Origin: an uncultured Roseburia sp. | Lineage (GTDB): Bacteria > Bacillota > Clostridia > Lachnospirales > Lachnospiraceae | Direction of reading: 5' to 3' | NCBI GenBank assembly: GCA_947564765.1 | Contig: CANODN010000142.1 | Span: 1-5,825, forward strand | Length of the DNA: 5,825 nucleotides | Shown: one piece after another, positions 1-5,732 of the stretch | Layout: every line of letters begins with the position of its first letter | Numbering within the stretch: position 1 is the first letter of the stretch | The notes under the pieces: generated by a model | Databases searched by the model: none | Seen by the model: the letters and a program-made list of their open reading frames with translations, nothing else | Told to the model about the DNA's origin: nothing | Translations under genes and position numbers: made by a program

Positions 1-72
1 ACGGGCATTATGACGGCCAAAGGCAATTTTAAAACACTCCGTATGCTCGATACCGTCTTCGATTTTGAATAA
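1..72 (+). CDS. C-terminal end of an unidentified protein (partial)
   Basis: Reading frame 1 is open from the first base to a TAA at 70-72, giving 23 residues that end in LRMLDTVFDFE. The start lies outside the window. The fragment is hydrophilic with mixed charge and has no motif that I can assign to a family, so no function is proposed. It runs towards the histidine kinase gene on the other strand, with only 10 bp between the two stop codons. I see no GC-rich hairpin with a T tract in that gap. The evidence that it is coding is only the open frame, its plausible composition and its clean stop just before the next gene. Confidence 0.55.
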   Translation, partial: TGIMTAKGNFKTLRMLDTVFDFE

Positions 73-82
73 ACAGGAATTT

Positions 83-724
83 TTATGTACAGGGCAGATA
101 GATAGAAAAGGTGCATCCGTCCTGTGGCCTGGAGTCTATGGCGAGGCGTCCTCCATGAGATTCAATAATCTGCCTGCTGATTAAAAGCCCAAGTCCGGTG
201 CCTCCAGGTTTTGTGGTTTCAAGAGGCATGAAGAGTTTTGGCAGATATTCTTCCGGGATGCCTCCGCCGTAATCAACCAGAGAAAAGCGCAGAAAAGATG
301 TTTCACAGCATCCGGTAAAGAGGATAACGCCGGAGCCGTTCATCGCTTCATAGGAGTTTTTTACAAGATTAAAGACGGCGCGTTTCAGCCGGTCGGGATC
401 GATGAAAATTTCCGGCATAGAGGGTTCAAGCTCTATCCTGCAGGAAAAAGCGGAGGAACCAAAAGGAGCCATGCAGGAATGGATCAGTTCCGGAAAAAAG
501 CGTTCCGGAGAAAGTTTTTTGAGATTCAGATCGTTACAGAGACGTGCGGAGGAAAGCTCAATCAGCATATTTTTCAGAGAGCGCACTTCCCGCATGGAAT
601 CATTCCAATAGGGAAAAATTTTGATTTCAGGATGTTCTTTTTCCACTAACTGCAGAGAACTGCTGATAAATGTAATGTTGTTTTTGATTTCGTGAAAAAT
701 TTTTTGATAATCTTCGATTGTCAT
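83..724 (-). CDS. Small cytoplasmic sensor-less histidine kinase
   Basis: This 213-residue protein carries the parts of a two-component histidine kinase and almost nothing else. The H-box HEIKNN lies at residues 11-16, with H11 as the expected phospho-acceptor. The N-box (N119 and N123 in NLVKNSYEAM) is followed by the G1 box DYGGGIP (151-157), an F-box around F165 and the G2 box GGTGLGL (174-180), so the HATPase_c ATP-binding fold looks complete. There is no transmembrane helix, signal peptide, PAS, GAF or HAMP region before the H-box, which starts only ten residues from the N-terminus. It should therefore act in the cytoplasm and take its input from another protein. No response regulator gene is adjacent. 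The H-box resembles those of sporulation-type kinases, so a role in a Spo0A-like phosphorelay is possible, but this is inference. The start is fixed by GGAGGA at 731-736, six bases upstream of the ATG. Confidence 0.9.
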   Translation of the reverse strand: MTIEDYQKIFHEIKNNITFISSSLQLVEKEHPEIKIFPYWNDSMREVRSLKNMLIELSSARLCNDLNLKKLSPERFFPELIHSCMAPFGSSAFSCRIELEPSMPEIFIDPDRLKRAVFNLVKNSYEAMNGSGVILFTGCCETSFLRFSLVDYGGGIPEEYLPKLFMPLETTKPGGTGLGLLISRQIIESHGGRLAIDSRPQDGCTFSIYLPCT

Positions 725-775
725 ATGATTTCCTCCAGTGATTTGCGCGTAGATTTTCTAATAAAATTCGCAATA

Positions 776-804
776 AGTGTACCACGATAAAAATTGCATT
801 TCAA
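776..804 (-). promoter_or_regulatory. Sigma-A promoter for the histidine kinase gene
   Basis: Read on the - strand, TTGAAA (799-804) is followed by a 17-base spacer and TACACT (776-781). The spacer ends in TGG, which gives a TGn-extended -10 element. Transcription would start near base 769, leaving a leader of about 45 bases before the ATG at 724. Spacing and both hexamers fit the sigma-A consensus well. The call is by eye only. Confidence 0.6.
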
Positions 805-820
805 TATAAACAATTATACA
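794..820 (+). promoter_or_regulatory. Weak promoter candidate for the HIT gene
   Basis: TTGCAT (794-799) and TATACA (815-820) point towards the HIT gene, but the spacer is only 15 bases, shorter than normal. Taking TACAAA (817-822) instead gives 17 bases with a poorer -10. It overlaps the -35 region of the kinase promoter on the other strand, so the two genes may share a divergent control region. The rest of the 725-848 gap is AT-rich with no other structure seen. Confidence 0.3.
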
Positions 821-848
821 AAATTCGACAGAAAAAGGAGAATGTGAT

Positions 849-1274
849 ATGAGTGAGAGCAGTTGTATTTTTTGTAAGCTGGCAAATGGCGAAATTCCGT
901 CAAATAAAATCTATGAAGACGAAACGTTTTGTGTGATTTTAGATGCGGCTCCGGCGTCGAAAGGCCATGCGCTGATTCTTCCGAAAACGCATTATGCGGA
1001 TTTATATGAGATTGATTCGGAGGTGGCCGGCAAGGCAATGAAGCTTGCCAAAAAGCTCGCTGTGCACATGACAGAGGCATTGGAATGTGACGGGTTTAAT
1101 CTTGTACAGAATAACAAAGAAGTGGCCGGACAGACGGTATTTCATTTCCATCTGCATCTCATCCCGCGTTATAAAGGCATGAAGAATGACGATATATTAA
1201 CCTGGAGACATGAGAATTTTTCAGAAGGTGAAATGAAGGAGATTTGCAGAAAAATAACAGAGGGGCTGCATTAA
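849..1274 (+). CDS. HIT family protein (histidine triad nucleotide hydrolase)
   Basis: The 141-residue product is the usual length for a bacterial HIT/Hint protein. These homodimeric cytoplasmic enzymes hydrolyse nucleotide phosphoramidates or dinucleoside polyphosphates. The defining H-x-H-x-H motif is HFHLHLIP at residues 99-106. By family knowledge the middle histidine, H101, is the nucleophile that forms the nucleotidyl intermediate. The N-terminal C6-x2-C9 pair, with H48 and H99, matches the zinc site found in many firmicute HIT proteins. SKGHALILPKTHYADL (38-53) is the typical core strand and loop. AAGGAG at 835-840, eight bases before the ATG, supports the start. The gene stands alone: it is divergent from the kinase, and its TAA overlaps the murG stop codon by four bases inside a palindrome. 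The true substrate cannot be read from sequence. Confidence 0.95.
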   Translation: MSESSCIFCKLANGEIPSNKIYEDETFCVILDAAPASKGHALILPKTHYADLYEIDSEVAGKAMKLAKKLAVHMTEALECDGFNLVQNNKEVAGQTVFHFHLHLIPRYKGMKNDDILTWRHENFSEGEMKEICRKITEGLH

Positions 1275-1286
1275 TGCAGCTCCTCT
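1259..1286 (-). terminator. 28-bp palindrome across the convergent HIT and murG stop codons
   Basis: Bases 1259-1286 form an inverted repeat centred on the shared TTAA, with every position pairing except one G-T at 1264/1281. It contains the last codons and stops of both genes, so the two proteins end almost alike (EGLH and EELH). On the - strand it is followed by GTTATTTTTC, a fair T tract, so it should act as a Rho-independent terminator for murG. On the + strand the following bases (TCAATTAGCC) are not T-rich, so termination of HIT there is less certain. In RNA a few central bases must form the loop. Confidence 0.65.
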
Positions 1287-2335
1287 TCAATTAGCCGGAG
1301 GATTGTCTGAATTGCATCCATCCGGCTGTTTTGTTTCATTGCATGAATATAGGAATTTTTTTGTCTGGAAACCGTATCCAGAGCATTTAACAGAGTATCC
1401 GGCTTCAGATTTTCTTCTTCGATTACATAAGAAAATCCCTGTTTTTCAAAAGATTTTGCATTTAATATCTGATCTCCCCGGCTGGCGGCGGCAGAGAGGG
1501 GAATCAGGATATTGGGTTTGCACAAAGCGAGAAGTTCGCAAATGGCGTTGGCTCCGGCCCGTGAGATTACAATATCCGCCAGGGCAAACATATCTTTGAG
1601 CTGCTGGCTGATGTATTCAAATTGTGCATATCCTTTCTGCGCCATGAACCGGCTGTCAAGATTGCTTTTGCCGCACAGATGAATAATCTGAAAATCTTTT
1701 AACAAAACGGAAAGCTGTGCACGGATGGCGTCGTTTATGACTTTGGCTCCAGAACTTCCTCCGATTACCAGCAAGACAGGTTTTTCCAGATCAAAATGAC
1801 AGTAGGAACGGGCATTTTCAGGGTTTCCGGTGAGAAGCTCCTGGCGGATTGGGGTGCCTGTCAGAACGGCTTTTTCTTTTGGAAGGTATTTCATTGTTTC
1901 CGGAAAATTGCAGCAGACTTTTTTTGCGGCGGGAATTGCAATTTTGTTTGCGAGCCCCGGTGTGATGTCAGATTCATGGATAATTACGGGGATCCGGCGG
2001 ATTTTTGCCGCTAAAACGACCGGAACAGAAACGAATCCTCCTTTGGAGAACACAATATCCGGCTTTAATTTACCCAAGAGCCGAATGGATTGTCCGAGAC
2101 CTTTGATTACTTTGAAGGGATCGGAGATATTTTTAAGATCCAGATAGCGGCGCAGTTTTCCGGAAGAAATGCCGTAATACGGGATGTTTTTAGCTTCAAT
2201 CAGTTCTTTTTCAATCCCTTCATAAGAGCCGATGTATCTGATATCGTAAGAATTTTGTAAAAGACCGGGGAGTAAAGCGATATTTGGCGTGACATGTCCG
2301 GCAGTGCCTCCGCCGGTTAAAACGATTTTTTTCAT
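1271..2335 (-). CDS. murG: MurG, lipid II-forming N-acetylglucosaminyltransferase
   Basis: MurG transfers GlcNAc from UDP-GlcNAc to lipid I (undecaprenyl-PP-MurNAc-pentapeptide), giving lipid II at the inner face of the plasma membrane. The 354-residue length is normal for this GT28, GT-B-fold enzyme. The N-terminal glycine loop GGGTAGH (8-14), the second glycine motif SKGGFVSVP (97-105) and HESDITPGLANK (120-131) form the acceptor domain. The C-terminal donor domain shows GGSSGA (192-197), SRAGANAICELLAL (258-271, with E267 the likely ribose contact) and Q289 with N292-A293 near the sugar-binding helix. The HESD form and the MKKIVLTGGGTAGHVTPN start are typical of clostridial MurG, as opposed to the HEQN form of the Bacillus subtilis enzyme. 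The gene stands alone, not in a division/cell-wall cluster, so a second murG elsewhere is possible. The ribosome site is poor: GGAAAGGAAA lies about 14 bases from the ATG. No other in-frame start fits. Confidence 0.95.
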   Translation of the reverse strand: MKKIVLTGGGTAGHVTPNIALLPGLLQNSYDIRYIGSYEGIEKELIEAKNIPYYGISSGKLRRYLDLKNISDPFKVIKGLGQSIRLLGKLKPDIVFSKGGFVSVPVVLAAKIRRIPVIIHESDITPGLANKIAIPAAKKVCCNFPETMKYLPKEKAVLTGTPIRQELLTGNPENARSYCHFDLEKPVLLVIGGSSGAKVINDAIRAQLSVLLKDFQIIHLCGKSNLDSRFMAQKGYAQFEYISQQLKDMFALADIVISRAGANAICELLALCKPNILIPLSAAASRGDQILNAKSFEKQGFSYVIEEENLKPDTLLNALDTVSRQKNSYIHAMKQNSRMDAIQTILRLIEEELH

Positions 2336-2370
2336 AATTGAGTACCGTTTCCTTTCCTGCTGATACTTTT

Positions 2371-2400
2371 ACTATATTATATTCTGGTGTTAAAATGCAA
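2371..2400 (-). promoter_or_regulatory. Promoter candidate for murG
   Basis: On the - strand, TTGCAT (2395-2400) is followed after 18 bases by TATAGT (2371-2376). A perfect TATAAT lies at 2376-2381, but its -35 partner at 17 bases would be the poorer TTTCTT. Either choice starts transcription about 30 bases before the murG ATG. The overlapping TATA boxes make the exact start uncertain. Confidence 0.45.
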
Positions 2401-2410
2401 GAAAAAAGAC

Positions 2411-2444
2411 TTGTAAAAACGAAAAGATACATTAGAATTATAAT
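2411..2444 (+). promoter_or_regulatory. Weak promoter candidate for the MBL-fold gene
   Basis: A perfect TATAAT is at 2439-2444, 39 bases before the ATG at 2484, in the + direction. The best -35-like hexamer, TTGTAA at 2411-2416, is too far away (22 bases), and at 17 bases only A-rich sequence is found. The -10 box is clear and the -35 is not, which fits a weak or activator-dependent promoter. The 2336-2483 gap holds no other structure that I can support. Confidence 0.3.
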
Positions 2445-2483
2445 TAAAAGCAAGGCAAACCTTAGAAGGAGAGTCGCAGTTAG

Positions 2484-3770
2484 ATGCGGGGAAGATATTT
2501 TCGGTATATATTTGAAAATCTGGATGGAGGTCTGTTTCATACTGGCAGTATTTATGATAAAGAAAAGCAGAAAATTATAAATTATATATATATGGTTGGA
2601 AGCGGATGCCGCAGCGCACTGCAAACGAAGGAGCCAGAAATCTGCATAAACAAAGAGAAAATGCCGGAAGTGACGGATATTTTGATCGTAGGCTCATACA
2701 GCGCAAGATATTTAAATATTTTAATTCACATTGTAAAAAATTATAAAATAGGAACAATTATACTGCCCTATCTGGCGCCGATTCAGAGGCTGGTTCTGGT
2801 AGAAGAAATGGAAGACTGCGGTATAGCGGGAAAAGACGTGGCAAAATTTCTGCAGGATCCTTTTTTGTTTTTGAAAGAATCCGGTATAGAAAACATCTAT
2901 TTTTTGTTTGGGAATAGTGCGCCAATCGAAAAAGATCCGGAGGAGCTTGACAGAGGGGTTCATTTTGAGCGGGCGGATTCTGAATCCATGCAGTTGATTT
3001 ATGAAATGGAAGGCAATGTAATTCCGGTCGTACACGCCGGATATATGATAGAAAACGAGTGGATTTTCTATTTCGGGGTTTATGGACTGGATATACAGAT
3101 TCTTTCAAATTTTACCAGAGAGTATTTCAGCCATATTGAAAATATTCATAAGATATCTGAAAATGCCAGTGAAGACTATACAAGTCAGATGAAGCGCCTG
3201 ATTCAGGAATTCCGGCGGAAGTTCAGTAATTCTCCAGTAACTACGGTTACCATGTATGAAGGGCCGCTGCATACGTCGCCAGGCGAGAATGACAGCTATA
3301 TGGTAGAAAAAGAGTTCAACAGGAAAGAGAGGTGCGAGCTTTGGGCAAGATGTCAAAAGGACAGCAGATGCACCTGCTCGATCAGTTGCATTTATGGGAA
3401 AGATCATGACAATATACAGCATCACAAAAGAGGAGCGGTAAAACCCAAGTTTGGTATGCTGATGTTTGGAAATGCGAATTTAAACCGGTATTTTTATGAA
3501 ATAATGAAACGGTATCTGAAAGTAATCCATCAGATTCGCGGGATTGGCGTTCCAAACTGCGGATGCGGAGCAGACTGGAACCATCAGATTCTGGAAGTTT
3601 TTAACAGGAAGGACAGAATGTACTGGATTTGCTGCAAACATGACATTACATCGGCCGGGGTTGTAAGCGATATTGTGCTGTCAGCCTCCAATAACCGGTT
3701 TTTGCCGGTGGCCGGAGAGTGGGGGTGCTGTCTGTCGGGTTACATTATTCCAAAAGATGAGATGGACTGA
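2484..3770 (+). CDS. Degenerate metallo-beta-lactamase-fold protein (probable pseudoenzyme)
   Basis: The 428-residue protein follows the layout of stand-alone MBL-fold proteins related to the ComEC hydrolase domain, but the metal ligands appear to be gone. Family pattern, by recall: GGLFYTG, then VYDCGS, SHxDxDHxNGL with LPY, NTTSxxLYxGP, LLTGDAxLN, PHHGSxxNW and a C-terminal SAG/NR segment. Here I see GGLFHTG (15-21), YMVGSGC (36-42), VGSYSARYLNIL (69-80) with LPYL (94-97), SPVTTVTMYEGP (250-261), LMFGNANLN (326-334), VPNCGCGADWN (356-366) and TSAG plus NNR (389-405). The H, D, D and H positions become S71, S73, R75 and Y76. The GD becomes G329-N330, and HH becomes N358-C359. There are 14 cysteines, five clustered at 284-302. 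No signal peptide or clear membrane segment is seen. AAGGAG (2466-2471) lies 12 bases before the ATG, with an in-frame stop just upstream. The fold is inferred from motif order and the function is unknown. It could instead be an unrelated family with chance resemblance. Confidence 0.6.
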   Translation: MRGRYFRYIFENLDGGLFHTGSIYDKEKQKIINYIYMVGSGCRSALQTKEPEICINKEKMPEVTDILIVGSYSARYLNILIHIVKNYKIGTIILPYLAPIQRLVLVEEMEDCGIAGKDVAKFLQDPFLFLKESGIENIYFLFGNSAPIEKDPEELDRGVHFERADSESMQLIYEMEGNVIPVVHAGYMIENEWIFYFGVYGLDIQILSNFTREYFSHIENIHKISENASEDYTSQMKRLIQEFRRKFSNSPVTTVTMYEGPLHTSPGENDSYMVEKEFNRKERCELWARCQKDSRCTCSISCIYGKDHDNIQHHKRGAVKPKFGMLMFGNANLNRYFYEIMKRYLKVIHQIRGIGVPNCGCGADWNHQILEVFNRKDRMYWICCKHDITSAGVVSDIVLSASNNRFLPVAGEWGCCLSGYIIPKDEMD

Positions 3771-3792
3771 CAGGGACAATATGTCAAAACTT

Positions 3793-3838
3793 GCGGCGAA
3801 AAGATACGGAGAGACTCTTTTCCTGCGCTCTGTTTTTT
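3793..3838 (+). terminator. Possible Rho-independent terminator after the MBL-fold gene
   Basis: GAAAAGA (3798-3804) pairs perfectly with TCTTTTC (3816-3822) around an 11-base loop, and GCG (3793-3795) can pair with CGC (3826-3828) below an internal mismatch. TCTG and then six T residues (3833-3838) follow. The stem is AT-rich and the T run sits a few bases late, so it is a modest terminator. It begins about 22 bases after the stop at 3770. Confidence 0.4.
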
Positions 3839-3846
3839 CTTATAAT
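3818..3846 (+). promoter_or_regulatory. Promoter candidate for the small membrane protein gene
   Basis: A perfect TATAAT (3841-3846) lies 58 bases before the ATG at 3905. At 17 bases spacing the -35 would be TTTTCC (3818-3823), a weak match. Transcription would start near 3853, so the hairpin at 3848-3878 would form the very 5' end of the message. Confidence 0.4.
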
Positions 3847-3847
3847 A

Positions 3848-3878
3848 AAAACGGAGGCATATTTGTGCCGTCCGTTTT
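3848..3878 (+). terminator. Strong hairpin between the MBL-fold gene and the small membrane protein
   Basis: AAAACGGA plus GGCA (3848-3859) pairs with TGCC and TCCGTTTT (3866-3878) around the loop TATTTG, with one bulged G at 3870. The A-start and T-end of the stem resemble an intrinsic terminator, and it ends 26 bases before the next ATG. If the TATAAT at 3841 is used, it would instead be a 5' leader stem that could protect the message or affect translation. The sequence alone does not decide between these. Confidence 0.5.
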
Positions 3879-3904
3879 AGAAAAAAGAAAAAGGAGGTAT
3901 CGTT

Positions 3905-4237
3905 ATGCTGGAGCAAATGATATTGTACATAAGAGAAAACACCCTGCTTGTGTCTTTGGCGGCAGGCGCAGTCACATTATTTTTACTGCTTCTGGTTTTT
4001 ATACAGGTGACCAGGACAAGATGTGAAGTGCATAAAATCTGCAAGAAAGTACAAAAATACCTGGATGTGATTTTTGCGGAGGATGGCTCGGAAGATAAGG
4101 CGGAAGAACCTGCAAATGAGGAAGTTTCGACGCCGGTGTACCAGACGCCGGAAGAGTGTCAGAAACAGCAGGAGGCAAAAAAGAAAGCGGAAGAGGACGC
4201 AAAGCTTTTGATTGATGTGATATCGGAAGTTTTTTAG
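3905..4237 (+). CDS. Small single-pass membrane protein of unknown function
   Basis: The 110-residue product has one hydrophobic segment at about residues 13-34 (LLVSLAAGAVTLFLLLLVF region). A basic stretch follows (RTRCEVHKICKKVQK, 37-51), then an acidic linker (59-74) and a charged K/E/Q-rich segment (83-103) likely to be helical or coiled coil. By the positive-inside rule the C-terminal 75 residues should be cytoplasmic, with a short N-terminus outside. There is no lipobox, no clear signal peptidase site and no known motif, so I do not assign a family. A very strong AAGGAGG (3891-3897), seven bases before the ATG, supports the start and predicts efficient translation. It lies 90 bp upstream of pgi on the same strand with no terminator seen between, so some co-transcription is possible, although pgi has its own promoter. 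Confidence 0.8.
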   Translation: MLEQMILYIRENTLLVSLAAGAVTLFLLLLVFIQVTRTRCEVHKICKKVQKYLDVIFAEDGSEDKAEEPANEEVSTPVYQTPEECQKQQEAKKKAEEDAKLLIDVISEVF

Positions 4238-4246
4238 AGGCAGATA

Positions 4247-4275
4247 TTGAACTATTGAAAAGTGTTTGCTAAAAT
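4247..4275 (+). promoter_or_regulatory. Sigma-A promoter for pgi
   Basis: TTGAAC (4247-4252), a 17-base spacer ending in TGC and TAAAAT (4270-4275) make a TGn-extended sigma-A promoter. Transcription would start near 4282, about 46 bases before the pgi ATG. This also argues against the in-frame GTG at 4262, which lies within the promoter spacer. Confidence 0.65.
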
Positions 4276-4312
4276 GATAGCGGATAAAAACAAAAGGACA
4301 GATTTCATGGAC

Positions 4313-4319
4313 AAAGGAG
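4313..4319 (+). promoter_or_regulatory. Ribosome binding site that decides the pgi start
   Basis: AAAGGAG lies eight bases before the ATG at 4328. The longer frame from GTG 4262 would add 22 residues with no homology to the family, and ATG 4277 and ATG 4307 have no comparable site. The start at 4328 gives the normal N-terminus MSKVTLDYSKA. Confidence 0.85.
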
Positions 4320-4327
4320 TGTGCGTT

Positions 4328-5674
4328 ATGAGCAAAGTTACATTGGATTATTCAAAAGCTGCAGGATTCATCAGCGAAGAGGAAATCGGGTATATGAGCA
4401 GGCTTGCGGAGGAAGCGAAAGAGCAGCTTGTATCAAAAAGCGGAGCGGGCAATGATTTTGTAGGGTGGATTGATCTGCCGGAAGAATACGATAAAGAAGA
4501 ATTTGCGCGCATTAAAAAAGCGGCGCAGAAAATTCAGTCTGATTCGGATGTACTGATTGTAATTGGAATTGGCGGATCTTATCTTGGAGCAAGAGCGGCA
4601 ATTGAATTTCTGAGACATGGATTTTATAACAACATTTCCAGAGAGGACAGAAAGACGCCTGAAATTTATTATGCCGGAAATAATATCAGCGGTGCATATA
4701 TAAAAGGACTGCTGGATGTGGTCGGAGACAGGGATTTTTCCATAAATGTAATTTCAAAATCCGGAACGACAACAGAGCCGGCGATTGCATTCCGTATTTT
4801 CAAAAAGAAAATAGAGGAGAAGTATGGAAGAGAAGAGGCGGCAAAGAGGATTTATGCGACTACGGATAAAGAAAGAGGCGCTCTGAAAAAGCTGGCGGCG
4901 GAAGAAGGATATGAGACATTCGTCGTACCGGATGATATAGGAGGCCGTTTTTCCGTTCTTACCGCGGTAGGCCTGCTTCCGATTGCAGTAAGCGGAGCGG
5001 ATTTGGATCAGTTGATGGCTGGGGCGGCAGAAGGCAGAAGATTAGCGCTGGATCAGAAATTTGAGGAAAACGACGCATTAAAGTATGCGGCAATCCGCAA
5101 TATTCTTTTAAGAAAAGGAAAAACAATTGAAGTTCTGGCAAATTATGAGCCAAGCCTGCATTATGTTGCGGAGTGGTGGAAGCAGTTGTACGGAGAAAGC
5201 GAAGGGAAGGATCAGAAAGGAATATTCCCGGCTTCAGTGGATCTTACGACAGATTTGCACTCCATGGGGCAGTTTATTCAGGACGGAGCGAGAATTCTGT
5301 TTGAAACGGTTATGAATGTTGAAAGCGCCGGAGGAAATGTTGTAATTGAGGAAGAAGCGGCGGATTTGGACGGATTAAATTATCTTGCAGGAAAAGACAT
5401 GGATTTTGTAAATAAGAATGCCATGAACGGGACGATTCTTGCACATACAGACGGAAATGTTCCGAATTTACTGATTAACATTCCAAAGAGAGATGAATTT
5501 TATCTGGGAGAATTGTTCTATTTCTTTGAATTTGCGGTAGGCGTCAGCGGATATTTGCTGGGTGTGAATCCATTTAACCAGCCAGGCGTGGAAAGCTATA
5601 AAAAGAATATGTTTGCCCTGCTTGGAAAGCCTGGATATGAGGCGCAGAGAGAAGAGCTGCTGCAGAGATTATAA
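4328..5674 (+). CDS. pgi: Glucose-6-phosphate isomerase
   Basis: Pgi interconverts glucose-6-phosphate and fructose-6-phosphate in the cytoplasm, linking glycolysis/gluconeogenesis with the hexosamine and cell-wall precursor supply. The 448-residue length is that of the short firmicute form. The first SIS domain shows GIGGSYLGA (80-88) and the phosphate-binding SKSGTTTEP (143-151). IGGRFSVLTAVGLLP (204-218) includes R207. By family knowledge E290 in YGESEGK is the catalytic base, H311 in TTDLHSMGQ takes part in ring opening and K425 closes the site within FNQPGVESYK (416-425). That last signature has N where many enzymes have D, a common firmicute variant. All key residues are present, so it should be active. 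It has its own extended -10 promoter. No Rho-independent terminator is visible after the TAA, and a strong promoter begins only 27 bases later. Confidence 0.97.
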   Translation: MSKVTLDYSKAAGFISEEEIGYMSRLAEEAKEQLVSKSGAGNDFVGWIDLPEEYDKEEFARIKKAAQKIQSDSDVLIVIGIGGSYLGARAAIEFLRHGFYNNISREDRKTPEIYYAGNNISGAYIKGLLDVVGDRDFSINVISKSGTTTEPAIAFRIFKKKIEEKYGREEAAKRIYATTDKERGALKKLAAEEGYETFVVPDDIGGRFSVLTAVGLLPIAVSGADLDQLMAGAAEGRRLALDQKFEENDALKYAAIRNILLRKGKTIEVLANYEPSLHYVAEWWKQLYGESEGKDQKGIFPASVDLTTDLHSMGQFIQDGARILFETVMNVESAGGNVVIEEEAADLDGLNYLAGKDMDFVNKNAMNGTILAHTDGNVPNLLINIPKRDEFYLGELFYFFEFAVGVSGYLLGVNPFNQPGVESYKKNMFALLGKPGYEAQREELLQRL

Positions 5675-5701
5675 AATTTTTACATTTATTAAAAAAAGTT
5701 G

Positions 5702-5730
5702 TTGACAAAGAAGATATAGCATGATATTAT
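5702..5730 (+). promoter_or_regulatory. Very strong sigma-A promoter downstream of pgi
   Basis: A consensus TTGACA (5702-5707), a 17-base spacer ending in TGA and TATTAT (5725-5730) give a near-ideal TGn-extended promoter. The 5675-5700 stretch before it is A/T-only in long runs and could act as an UP element. Transcription would start near 5737. Such strength fits a stable-RNA operon or a highly expressed gene lying beyond the window. Confidence 0.8.
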
Positions 5731-5732
5731 GA

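Noticed and set aside
402..611. Open frame on the + strand inside the histidine kinase gene
   Set aside because: The kinase frame carries all H, N and G boxes. The opposite frame has no motif and is explained as its antisense shadow.
2220..2624. Open frame on the - strand overlapping murG and the divergent promoter region
   Set aside because: It overlaps the start of murG in another frame, covers two promoter regions and encodes a low-complexity product with no motif.
2721..3108. Two antisense open frames within the MBL-like gene
   Set aside because: They lack ribosome sites and look like shadows of a well-supported + strand gene.
2484..3770. MBL-like gene as an active ComEC-type nuclease or hydrolase
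   Set aside because: The expected HxDxDH, GD and HHG positions hold S/S/R/Y, GN and NCG, so normal two-metal catalysis is not supported.
3673..4026. 117-codon open frame that bridges the MBL-like gene end and the small membrane protein
   Set aside because: It runs through a terminator-like hairpin, the TATAAT box and a ribosome site, has no start site of its own and reads the neighbours out of frame.
4262..4327. Longer pgi frame from GTG at 4262 (22 extra residues)
   Set aside because: It starts within the promoter spacer, has no ribosome site and adds residues unlike the family. AAAGGAG at 4313 points to ATG 4328.
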